Below are positions 34,425 through 41,301 of a DNA stretch of 64,000 nt, one piece after another. The notes below the pieces were generated by a model. That model had not been told where the DNA came from. It ran no database searches and was given only the letters and a program-made list of their open reading frames with translations. The position numbers and the translations under genes are program-made. Each line of letters opens with the position of its first letter. The first letter of the stretch is position 1. The stretch comes from Pseudomonas sp. LBUM920 (GTDB taxonomy: Bacteria; Pseudomonadota; Gammaproteobacteria; Pseudomonadales; Pseudomonadaceae), in contig NZ_CP027762.1 of NCBI RefSeq assembly GCF_003852315.1, forward strand, positions 3,205,501 to 3,269,500, read 5' to 3'.

Positions 34425-36338
34425 TTATCTCCCGGCGGCCGATATGTTGCTGTCGACAGGCGTGTGAATGAGGGCGTGACGCAGCAGGTCGGCGATGATG
34501 CGCGGGCCTTCCTGGGTCAGCAGCGACTCGGCATGAAACTGCATCGAGGCAAACGACGGCCCGCGCAAGGCATGCACCTCGCCGGTCTCGCTGTCGCGAC
34601 TGATTTCGACGGTGCCGATGCCGTTGATGTCCAGGCGGTCACTGGCACTCTGGGCGGCGAAGGTGTTGTAGAAACCCACCCGCTCAGCGTTGCCGAACAG
34701 GTCAATCTGTTTTTGCACGCCCTGATTGGGAATGGCTTTGCGTTGCAGCTCCAGGCCCAGGCACAGGCTCAACACCTGATGGCTCAGGCAAACCGCGAGG
34801 AATGGGCGCTGCTGGCTGAGCAAGGAACGGATGGCCACGTGCAGATGGTCGATTTTCGGCAGCTGAACATCACTCGGGTTGCCGGGGCCTGGGCCCATGA
34901 TTACCAGGTCGTAACCGTCGAAACTGTATTCATCGCTGAAGCTGCACACCGTCACTATCAGGCCCAGGGCCCGCAGCTGCTTGGCGATCATCGAGGTGAA
35001 AGTGTCTTCGGCGTCGACGATCAGCACCTGGCGCCCGCTGAAATCGGCCTGGGTCTGTTGGCGCTGCTGGCTGTCCATCAACCAGAAGTCCGAGACGTAG
35101 GCATTGCGGCTGGCCAGCGCTGCGCGCACCTGCAGGTGGCTGCCAAAGCGCGAGGGCGCCTGGTTTTTCAAGGCCGCTATCAGGCCGGCGGCCTTGGCGC
35201 GGCTTTCGGCGGCTTCGGTCATGGGCTCGGAATGACGCACGATGGTGGAGCCCACGCTGATGCGTACCTGGCCGCTGTTATCGATGTCGGCGGTGCGAAT
35301 CAGGATGGCCGAGTCCAGGGAGCGTCCACCTTTGCCATCGCTGCCGATCAGCGCGGCCATGCCGCTGTAGTACGCGCGGCCTTGCGGCTCATAGCGCTGG
35401 ATGACCCGACAGGCGCTTTCCAGCGGGCTGCCGGTGACGGTCGGGGCGAACAGGGTTTCGCGCAGGATGTCGCGCACATCGCGTCGGGTCTTGCCCTCAA
35501 TGAAGTACTCGGTGTGGGCCAGATGCGTCATTTCCTTGAGGTAAGGACCGAGAACGTGGCCGCCGTCGTCACAAATGCGCGCCATCATTTTCAGCTCTTC
35601 ATCGACCACCATGTACAGCTCATCGGCTTCCTTGCGGTCGGCCAAAAAGGCCATGACATCCGTCAGACAGGGCCCCGCGGGCGGGTAACGGTAGGTGCCG
35701 CTGATGGGGTTCATCACCGCCAGCCCATCCTTGACGCTGATGTGCCGCTCGGGCGAGGCGCCCACGAAGGTGCGGCTGCCGGTGTGAATGATGAAGGTCC
35801 AGTAAACACCTTTCTCGCGCTCCAGCAGATGGCGAAAGAATGACAGCGCGCTGGCGGGGCCGTACTCGCTGATTTCCGCCATAAAGGTGCGTTTGATCAC
35901 GAAGTTGGCGCCTTCCCCTGAGCCGATTTCGTTGGCGATCACCTGGCTGACGATCTCGGCATAGCGGGCGTCGCTGAGGTCGAAGCGTTCGCCGTTGAGC
36001 TGGATCGGCACGTCTGGCAGCAATCCCAGCAACTGTTCAATGCCGATGGATTGTTGCTCGGTAATGTTCATCGCCAGCAGCGGCGACTCATCGTCCACCG
36101 CCTCAAAGCCGCGTTCGGCAATCTGGCGGTAGGGAATCAGCGTCAGTACATCCAGGCGCGGGGCACCGATTGAGGGGGCAGGCAAGTCGATATCGGCCAG
36201 GACCTGCGGCTGCGACATCTGCCCAATCAGCACGTCCAGCAGCCCCGGGCCGCTGGATTCGGGACGATACAACAGGGCAAACGGCTCGGGCACCGGCTGC
36301 AGAATGCGTTCCATAAGGCGGGCGGCAGCTTGGCTCAT
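34425..36338 (-). CDS. phzE: 2-amino-2-deoxyisochorismate synthase PhzE
   Basis: 637 residues. Residues 1 to about 400 are the chorismate-binding MST domain (ANFVIKRTFMAEI, GASPERHISVKDGLAVMNPISGTYRYP, PTVTGSPLESACRVIQRYEPQGRAYYSGMAALI). Residues from about 432 are a class I glutamine amidotransferase with nucleophile Cys517 in AVCLSHQ and His602 in MQFHAES. It makes 2-amino-2-deoxyisochorismate from chorismate and glutamine. The true start is ATG 36336-36338, overlapping the phzD stop by 4 bases (ATGA); the frame is open far upstream across phzD but that part is noise. The single-chain fusion is normal for PhzE. Confidence 0.97.
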   Translation of the reverse strand: MSQAAARLMERILQPVPEPFALLYRPESSGPGLLDVLIGQMSQPQVLADIDLPAPSIGAPRLDVLTLIPYRQIAERGFEAVDDESPLLAMNITEQQSIGIEQLLGLLPDVPIQLNGERFDLSDARYAEIVSQVIANEIGSGEGANFVIKRTFMAEISEYGPASALSFFRHLLEREKGVYWTFIIHTGSRTFVGASPERHISVKDGLAVMNPISGTYRYPPAGPCLTDVMAFLADRKEADELYMVVDEELKMMARICDDGGHVLGPYLKEMTHLAHTEYFIEGKTRRDVRDILRETLFAPTVTGSPLESACRVIQRYEPQGRAYYSGMAALIGSDGKGGRSLDSAILIRTADIDNSGQVRISVGSTIVRHSEPMTEAAESRAKAAGLIAALKNQAPSRFGSHLQVRAALASRNAYVSDFWLMDSQQRQQTQADFSGRQVLIVDAEDTFTSMIAKQLRALGLIVTVCSFSDEYSFDGYDLVIMGPGPGNPSDVQLPKIDHLHVAIRSLLSQQRPFLAVCLSHQVLSLCLGLELQRKAIPNQGVQKQIDLFGNAERVGFYNTFAAQSASDRLDINGIGTVEISRDSETGEVHALRGPSFASMQFHAESLLTQEGPRIIADLLRHALIHTPVDSNISAAGR

Positions 36339-36958
36339 AGCACCACCTCGTCGGTGGTGATGACCATGGCGCAACGGCTGGCGGCGTATTCGATCGCCAT
36401 CCAGTGGTGCGCCTTGCTGAAGTCCGCGATCGCGTCGGCAACAAGGAACGGCTGGATATCGTTGGAGTAGGCATCCACGGTAGAAATCAGTACCCCGACA
36501 TGGGCATACACCCCGCACAGGATCAACTGATCGCGCCCGTTGGCGTGCATGCGCTCCAGCAGATCGGAGTTGAAGAACGCACTGTAGCGCCACTTGGTCA
36601 GCAGCCAGTCACCCGGCTTGGGCGTCAGCGCGTCGACCACCTCGCGGTCGGCGGGGCTGGCTTTCATGCCAGGGCCCCAGAAATCCTTGAGCAGCCCGCG
36701 CTGTTCCTCGCTCATGCTGCCTGGCTGGGCGGTGTAAGCCACCGGCACGTCGTGGTCGACAGCCCACTGGCGAATGCGCGCGGAATTCGCCACGACGGCT
36801 TCACGCAGGGCATCGGGCAAGGGCCGCAGGAAATAACGCTGCATGTCATGCACCAACAGCACGGCGCGCTCGGGGTCGACGCGCCATTGCGCGAGGTTGA
36901 CGGGCAGGTCGCGGGCAGTAGGCAGGGCGTACGGGGCAATCGATGGAATGCCAGTCAT
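36335..36958 (-). CDS. phzD: Isochorismatase-family vinyl-ether hydrolase PhzD
   Basis: 207 residues. It splits 2-amino-2-deoxyisochorismate to pyruvate and trans-2,3-dihydro-3-hydroxyanthranilate. Asp38 (LLVHDMQRYF) and Lys122 (LLTKWRYSAF) of the published PhzD active site are both in place, and the position of the cysteine-hydrolase nucleophile is replaced (GVYAHVG), as in PhzD. SNDIQPFLVADAIADFS and the terminal SRCAMVITTDEVVL are family features. It is downstream of phzC by 15 bases and coupled to phzE. Confidence 0.97.
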   Translation of the reverse strand: MTGIPSIAPYALPTARDLPVNLAQWRVDPERAVLLVHDMQRYFLRPLPDALREAVVANSARIRQWAVDHDVPVAYTAQPGSMSEEQRGLLKDFWGPGMKASPADREVVDALTPKPGDWLLTKWRYSAFFNSDLLERMHANGRDQLILCGVYAHVGVLISTVDAYSNDIQPFLVADAIADFSKAHHWMAIEYAASRCAMVITTDEVVL

Positions 36959-36973
36959 GGCGACAAACTCCAG

Positions 36974-38176
36974 TCAAAGGTAGGCAAGGGTGGAGGAGGG
37001 CAGGTTTTTCCAGGCCATCACTGCAGTAATGGCTTGCCAAGGGGTCAGGCGTGGGTCGCACAGGCTTTTGTAATGGCTGGCCACCTGGCTCAGGCCGGCG
37101 GCATCGGAGGCGCACTCGCTGACGTCATCAGGGGTGGTTTCCAGGTGCAGGCCGGCAGCCACGCCACCGGCCGAGGTCACGGCATGTTTGAAGGCGGTGA
37201 TTTCCTCGGTGATGGTCTGCACCATGCGGGTCTTGTTGCCGCAGGGCGCGACGATGGTGTTGCCGTGCATCGGGTCGCTGAGCCAGATGATCTTGTGCCC
37301 GGCGTGGCGCACCGCTTCAACCAGTGGCGGCAGGCGATCAGCGACTTTGTGGGCGCCCATGCGCGCAATCAGGGTCAGGCGGCCGGGCTCGCGCCGTGGG
37401 TCCAGGCGCTCGCACAGGCTCAATAACTGGTCCTGGGTGATGTCCGGGCCGACCTTGCAGGCCACCGGGTTGAGCACTTCGCTGAGCAGTGCCACGTGAG
37501 CACCCGTCAACTGACGGGTACGCTCGCCGATCCACGGCCAGTGGGTTGAGCCGAGAAACACCCGGCCCTGTTCGTCCTTGCGCACTTGCGGCAATTCGTA
37601 GTCGAGCACCAGCATTTCGTGGCTGGTCCAGGCGGGAGAGCCGCTGAGCTGTTCCTTGCTGGCGGGTTCTTTCCAGCCCAGGTGTTGCATGATGTCCTGG
37701 GCCGCGCGATAGCCTCGTACCAGGCGTTGTGCATCATGCTGGCGATGGTTGCAGACCGCTTCGCGGCCGTTGACCATGTCACCGCGGTACACCGGCAACT
37801 CGACATCGCCGATGCGCTCGCTGTTGTTGGAACGCGGCTTGGCGAACTGCCCGGCAATCCGCCCGACGCGCACCACCGGTTGCTGGGTCACCAGCCGGAA
37901 CGCACCGGCCAGGATGTCCAGCACCGCGGCCTTGCGGGCCACGTGGCTGGGAGCACTTTCATCCATGTCCTCGGCGCAGTCTCCGGACTGGATGATCATC
38001 GCTTCGCCCGCCGCCACCCTGGCCAAGGTGGCACGCAGTACCAGGATGTCTTCGACGCGAATCAGTGATGCGCTGTCCCTGAGGTAGGCCTGCGCGTCAT
38101 GCAATTGTGAGGGCTCGCTCCATTGAGGCTGCTGGAACGCTTCACAACTTAGAACCCGTTTCAGTAAGTCTTCCAT
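36974..38176 (-). CDS. phzC: Class II DAHP synthase PhzC
   Basis: 400 residues of a plant-type (class II) 3-deoxy-D-arabino-heptulosonate 7-phosphate synthase, which feeds erythrose 4-phosphate and PEP into the shikimate pathway for phenazines. Seen: IIQSGDCAEDMDES (metal Cys), RVGRIAGQFAKPRSN, LLDYELPQVRKDEQG region, STHWPWIGERTRQLTG, NPVACKVGPDITQDQLL and IWLSDPMHGNT. The usual feedback-inhibition N-terminal extension of M. tuberculosis AroG is absent, consistent with a dedicated, uninhibited enzyme. GGGAGAG lies before the ATG. Confidence 0.96.
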   Translation of the reverse strand: MEDLLKRVLSCEAFQQPQWSEPSQLHDAQAYLRDSASLIRVEDILVLRATLARVAAGEAMIIQSGDCAEDMDESAPSHVARKAAVLDILAGAFRLVTQQPVVRVGRIAGQFAKPRSNNSERIGDVELPVYRGDMVNGREAVCNHRQHDAQRLVRGYRAAQDIMQHLGWKEPASKEQLSGSPAWTSHEMLVLDYELPQVRKDEQGRVFLGSTHWPWIGERTRQLTGAHVALLSEVLNPVACKVGPDITQDQLLSLCERLDPRREPGRLTLIARMGAHKVADRLPPLVEAVRHAGHKIIWLSDPMHGNTIVAPCGNKTRMVQTITEEITAFKHAVTSAGGVAAGLHLETTPDDVSECASDAAGLSQVASHYKSLCDPRLTPWQAITAVMAWKNLPSSTLAYL

Positions 38177-38199
38177 GATGCGATTACTCTCCCAAAGGA

Positions 38200-38691
38200 T
38201 TAAGTAGGAATGCCTTCACGCTTGATCTGCGGCACGGGGATGCCCAAGGCGCGCAGTTGTTGAAAGACGTTCATGAACTCGCGATTGCGTTTTACTTTGC
38301 CGTCCTCCAGCTCGAAGGAGTGCAGGAAGTGGTTCTCGTAATACCCTTCGGGATAACCTGGAAAGAGGATCTTGCCGTGGCCATCGCACTCGACCCAAAA
38401 ATGGTTGGGGTCGTCGGTTTCAAATACGTTGACGTTGTACCATTCCCAATCCGGGAAGCACTTGAGTGACCAAACAGCATGTTCGGCCAACTTGGTTTTG
38501 CCACTGATTACAATCGGCGCGCCGGTGTCTGTGGTCCACAAGCCACCCGAACCGTCCTCGGTAAACAGTTCATGGCGGCGCAGGCGATCCTGGCCATGGG
38601 TGCGCATATATTGCTCGACCGTGGCGCGGTTCTTGCGGCGAAGTTCGCTGCTGTCGTGAGCGGTTAGTTGTCGCGCTGCATGAGTAGGCAT
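38200..38691 (-). CDS. phzB: Phenazine biosynthesis protein PhzB
   Basis: 163 residues of the NTF2-like delta-5-3-ketosteroid-isomerase fold. PhzB catalyses condensation of two aminoketone molecules. Typical segments: LRRKNRATVEQYMRTHGQDRLRRHELFTEDGSGGLWTTDTG, CFPDWEWYNVNVFETDDPNHFWVECDGHGKILFPGYPEGYYENHFLHSFE. The start is ATG 38691, with GGAGAG 6 bases before; an upstream in-frame ATG at 38739 would run into phzA. It is about 64% identical to PhzA by eye, a tandem duplication normal in Pseudomonas phz operons. Confidence 0.96.
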   Translation of the reverse strand: MPTHAARQLTAHDSSELRRKNRATVEQYMRTHGQDRLRRHELFTEDGSGGLWTTDTGAPIVISGKTKLAEHAVWSLKCFPDWEWYNVNVFETDDPNHFWVECDGHGKILFPGYPEGYYENHFLHSFELEDGKVKRNREFMNVFQQLRALGIPVPQIKREGIPT

Positions 38692-38716
38692 GTTCACTCT
38701 CCAATAATGAAAGGGT

Positions 38717-39208
38717 TTATGAGGCGGGGATACCTTCACGCTTGATGCTTGGCACCGGAATGCCCAAGGCGCGCAGTTGTTCGAAGGGGTTCATGAATTC
38801 ACGGTTCTGCTTGATCTTGCCGTTGTCCAATTCGAAAGAATGGATGTAATGGTTTTCGCAATAACCTTCCGGATAGCCAGGAACCAGGGTTTTGCCACGG
38901 CCATCACTTTCGACCCAGAAGTGGTTGGGGTTGTCGGTTTCAAACACCCGCACGTTGTGAAACTGCCAGTCTGGGAAGCACTGCTCCAGCCACACGCCAA
39001 GGGCGGCAAGTTTCGCGTGGCCCTTGAATACCAGGGGTTCACCGGTTTCGGTGTTCCACGAACCGCCGCTGCCATCCGGGGTGAACAGTTCATGCCGACG
39101 CAGGCGATCTTTGCCATGAGTGCGCATGTACTGTTCCACGGTGGCGCGGTTTTTTCGGCGAAGTTCAAGCTGATCATTAAAGCCACTGGCGCAAAGCGAA
39201 ACCGACAT
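38717..39208 (-). CDS. phzA: Phenazine biosynthesis protein PhzA
   Basis: 163 residues, paralogue of PhzB: LRRKNRATVEQYMRTHGKDRLRRHELFTPDGSGGSWNTETG, FETDNPNHFWVESDGRGKTLVPGYPEGYCENHYIHSFELDNGKIKQNREFMNPFEQLRALGIPVPSIKREGIPAS. PhzA is thought to lack the full catalytic pair and to support PhzB. AAGGAG lies 10 bases before the ATG. It is first gene of the operon, with a phz box at 39359-39376 and a TATAAA element between. Confidence 0.96.
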   Translation of the reverse strand: MSVSLCASGFNDQLELRRKNRATVEQYMRTHGKDRLRRHELFTPDGSGGSWNTETGEPLVFKGHAKLAALGVWLEQCFPDWQFHNVRVFETDNPNHFWVESDGRGKTLVPGYPEGYCENHYIHSFELDNGKIKQNREFMNPFEQLRALGIPVPSIKREGIPAS

Positions 39209-39329
39209 GAGCCATGTTCTCCTTAGTTTGATTAATGTTTTTGAAAATCAAGTAAATATTTAGTTAATAACGCACGTCAGCATTGACAGGCTTTAACTGT
39301 GGAGGGTGAGAGCGTGCTGAGGCGTGTTG

Positions 39330-39376
39330 TTTATACACCTGCACTTCTCGCGGCAGGAACTACCAGATCTTGTAGC
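39330..39376 (-). promoter_or_regulatory. phzA promoter with phz (lux) box
   Basis: Read on the minus strand, the box GCTACAAGATCTGGTAGT (39359-39376) is one base from the ACTACAAGATCTGGTAGT phz box I recall from P. fluorescens 2-79. About 23 bases downstream lies TATAAA (39330-39335), a fitting -10. It leaves a leader of about 115 bases before phzA. The box is an imperfect palindrome. Expected activator: PhzR with acyl-homoserine lactone. The rest of 39377-39639 is AT-rich and holds the phzR promoter. Confidence 0.88.
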
Positions 39377-39639
39377 GGCGGGTGCGTGAACGGGTTGGAT
39401 GCAAATCCATCGGAGGGTGTGTTGCACTATTATGAATCAATCAGCTCGTTCGTCGGCCAAACCGTACCGATGGCCCGCTAACATCGCCAGGCTATCAATG
39501 GCCTATGGCTAGTTAGTTCGTTAGGCACAATAAACCCTTCGCTATTGCGAAGCGGTCTATAACCTTCGAACGATGTGTATTGACATGAGTTCAGGTTCGT
39601 CTAGTCTCACGACTCGTTTCCAACTCGAGTGGTGTTCAA

Positions 39640-40365
39640 ATGGAATTAGGACAGCTGTTGGGATGGGATGCTTATTTTTACAGTATCTTTGCGCAAACTA
39701 TGAACATGCAGGAATTTACGGCTGTTGCATTGAGGGCCTTACGTGAACTGCAGTTTGATTTTTTCGCCTATGGCATGTGCAGCGCAACGCCGTTCATGCG
39801 GCCCAAAACGTATATGTACAGCAATTATCCCAAGGATTGGATAGCGCGATACCAGGCAGCGAACTACGCGGCGATTGACCCCACGGTGAAACACAGCAAA
39901 GTCTCGTCCGCCCCCATTTTGTGGAGCAATGCGCTATTCAAGGGGTGCCCTGAGCTGTGGTCTGAGGCCAACGATTCGAGTCTGTGCCATGGCCTGGCGC
40001 AACCCTCGTTCAACACCCAGGGCCGGGTAGGGGTGTTGAGCATCGCACGCAAGGACAACGTCATCAGCCCTCAGGAGTTCGAAGCCTTGAAGCCAGTGGC
40101 CAAAGCGTTTGCCGCGGCGGCCCACCAGAAAATTTCTGAACTGGAGAATGACGTTCGTGTGTTCAACACGGATGTCGAGTTCAGCGAACGGGAGTGTGAT
40201 GTGCTGCGCTGGACCGCGGACGGCAAAACCTCCGAGGAAATTGGCGTGATCATGGGCGTGTGCACCGACACCGTGAATTACCATCACCGCAACATCCAAC
40301 GCAAAATCGGCGCCAGCAACCGTGTGCAGGCGGTGTCTTACGCGGTGGCGCTGGGGTATATCTGA
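39640..40365 (+). CDS. phzR: LuxR-type quorum-sensing activator PhzR
   Basis: 241 residues. Residues about 15-165 form the acyl-homoserine-lactone domain (FDFFAYGMC, PKTYMYSNYPKDWIARYQAANYAAIDPTVKHS, PILWSN; the Trp, Tyr and Asp residues of the ligand pocket are present). Residues about 175-240 are the GerE helix-turn-helix (LTERE-like FSERECDVLRWTADGKTSEEIGVIMGVCTDTVNYHHRNIQRKIGASNRVQAVSYAVALGYI). It closely matches PhzR of 2-79 from memory. It is divergent from phzA and convergent with phzI. It should bind the boxes at phzA and phzI. Confidence 0.96.
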   Translation: MELGQLLGWDAYFYSIFAQTMNMQEFTAVALRALRELQFDFFAYGMCSATPFMRPKTYMYSNYPKDWIARYQAANYAAIDPTVKHSKVSSAPILWSNALFKGCPELWSEANDSSLCHGLAQPSFNTQGRVGVLSIARKDNVISPQEFEALKPVAKAFAAAAHQKISELENDVRVFNTDVEFSERECDVLRWTADGKTSEEIGVIMGVCTDTVNYHHRNIQRKIGASNRVQAVSYAVALGYI

Positions 40366-40380
40366 GGTTCATCGACTGCT

Positions 40381-40408
40381 GCCGAGCCATCCCAAAAGGA
40401 TGACTCGG
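40381..40408. terminator. Hairpin between convergent phzR and phzI
   Basis: GCCGAG-CCATCC ... GGATGACTCGGC: outer six-base and inner four-base paired arms with two mismatched positions, between stops at 40365 and 40415. The A-run in the loop and lack of long T-run make it a weak but plausible bidirectional terminator. Confidence 0.55.
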
Positions 40409-40414
40409 CCGGTA

Positions 40415-41005
40415 TCAAGCGGTGTCTTTCAACAGTGCGCCGGGCATGAAGGCTGAAGGCGGGCGGACGCCCCGGTGGTGTTCACGGTGAGCCGAGAGTT
40501 TGATCGCGAGGATTTTTTCGTCCTGGTGCACGGTGACCGGTCCCAGTCGTTCGTAGTTGACCCCGTTGATTTTGTAATAGCGCTCCATCGTGCTGTTGAC
40601 GATGCCGACAATAAAATCGGCGCCTGCCAGGCTGGCGGTCTTCAGGCTTCTCCAGAACAACGGCATGGCCAATTGCGGCTCGCGGGTGGTGAAGCGTGTC
40701 ATTTCCCAGATGACAGGATCCTTGGGCGGCGTGCCAGCGCAGGTATGGCTGAAAACACCCTCCAGCAGATTGGGGAATGGGGTGGGTATCAGACGCGCGC
40801 AGCCGACAATGGCGCGGTGCTCGCTGAACGCCAAGAGGTAGCGCGCATGCTCGGTGTCGTACTGATCCCATTCACAACCCGCCTGGTGCGGATGGCCAGG
40901 CAGCCGCCAGCCGAGTTTCTCGACAAATTGCTCGTGCCGAAAGCGGCCTAGCTTAAGTTTGAGCTCGTCGCTCATTGCGCTCAGCGTGTGCTCTTCCATG
41001 TGCAT
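40415..41005 (-). CDS. phzI: Acyl-homoserine-lactone synthase PhzI
   Basis: 196 residues from ATG 41005 (AAGGAG 9 bases before); a second ATG two codons on is possible. LuxI hallmarks: RxxxF (GRFRHEQFVEKLGW), WDQYDTEHARYLLAF with the catalytic acidic set, CARLIPTPFPNLLEGVF, WEMTRFTT and NSTMERYYKINGVNYERLGP. It should make the signal sensed by PhzR; in strain 2-79 this is mainly 3-hydroxy-hexanoyl-HSL, but chain length here is not readable. The phz box at 41069-41090 indicates positive autoinduction. Confidence 0.96.
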   Translation of the reverse strand: MHMEEHTLSAMSDELKLKLGRFRHEQFVEKLGWRLPGHPHQAGCEWDQYDTEHARYLLAFSEHRAIVGCARLIPTPFPNLLEGVFSHTCAGTPPKDPVIWEMTRFTTREPQLAMPLFWRSLKTASLAGADFIVGIVNSTMERYYKINGVNYERLGPVTVHQDEKILAIKLSAHREHHRGVRPPSAFMPGALLKDTA

Positions 41006-41042
41006 GGCCCGGAGCTCCTTGGGGGTGGGGGTGAGTGCGGTT

Positions 41043-41090
41043 TTTATAGAGGACTTGCACAGGCTTGGCACCTACAAGATCTTGTAGGTG
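41043..41090 (-). promoter_or_regulatory. phzI promoter with perfect 22-bp lux box
   Basis: 41069-41090 is a perfect palindrome: CACCTACAAGA followed by its exact mirror complement. TATAAA (41043-41048 on the minus strand) follows at about the same distance as at phzA. The 41091-41301 remainder has two TTCGGTCA direct repeats (about 41124 and 41181) and a GGGCGG/CCGCCC hairpin just before the next gene, likely belonging to the downstream oxidoreductase operon. Confidence 0.9.
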
Positions 41091-41301
41091 GCGTTGGCAT
41101 GCGGTTCGCAGATTTGATTCTTCGGTCAATTTTTTGTAACAGCTTGTTTGCGGCTGACGCATAAACCTATAAAGTTAACCTTTCGGTCAGCTTTGCACTG
41201 CCACGTATAGCCTTTTGTTCCGGCAAAAGCGCTTCTGCCAGACCCGAGATCCCCAGAACATAACCATAAGGGCGGACCTATAACCGCCCAGAGGATGATC
41301 C

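Noticed and set aside
36339..36593. Extended PhzE start
   Set aside because: The frame overlaps phzD in another frame; the ATGA overlap at 36335-36338 and known PhzE length set the start.
32108..41301. Search for attachment-site direct repeats around the phenazine island
   Set aside because: I compared 32108-32292 with 41093-41301 by eye and found no shared direct repeat, integrase or tRNA gene.
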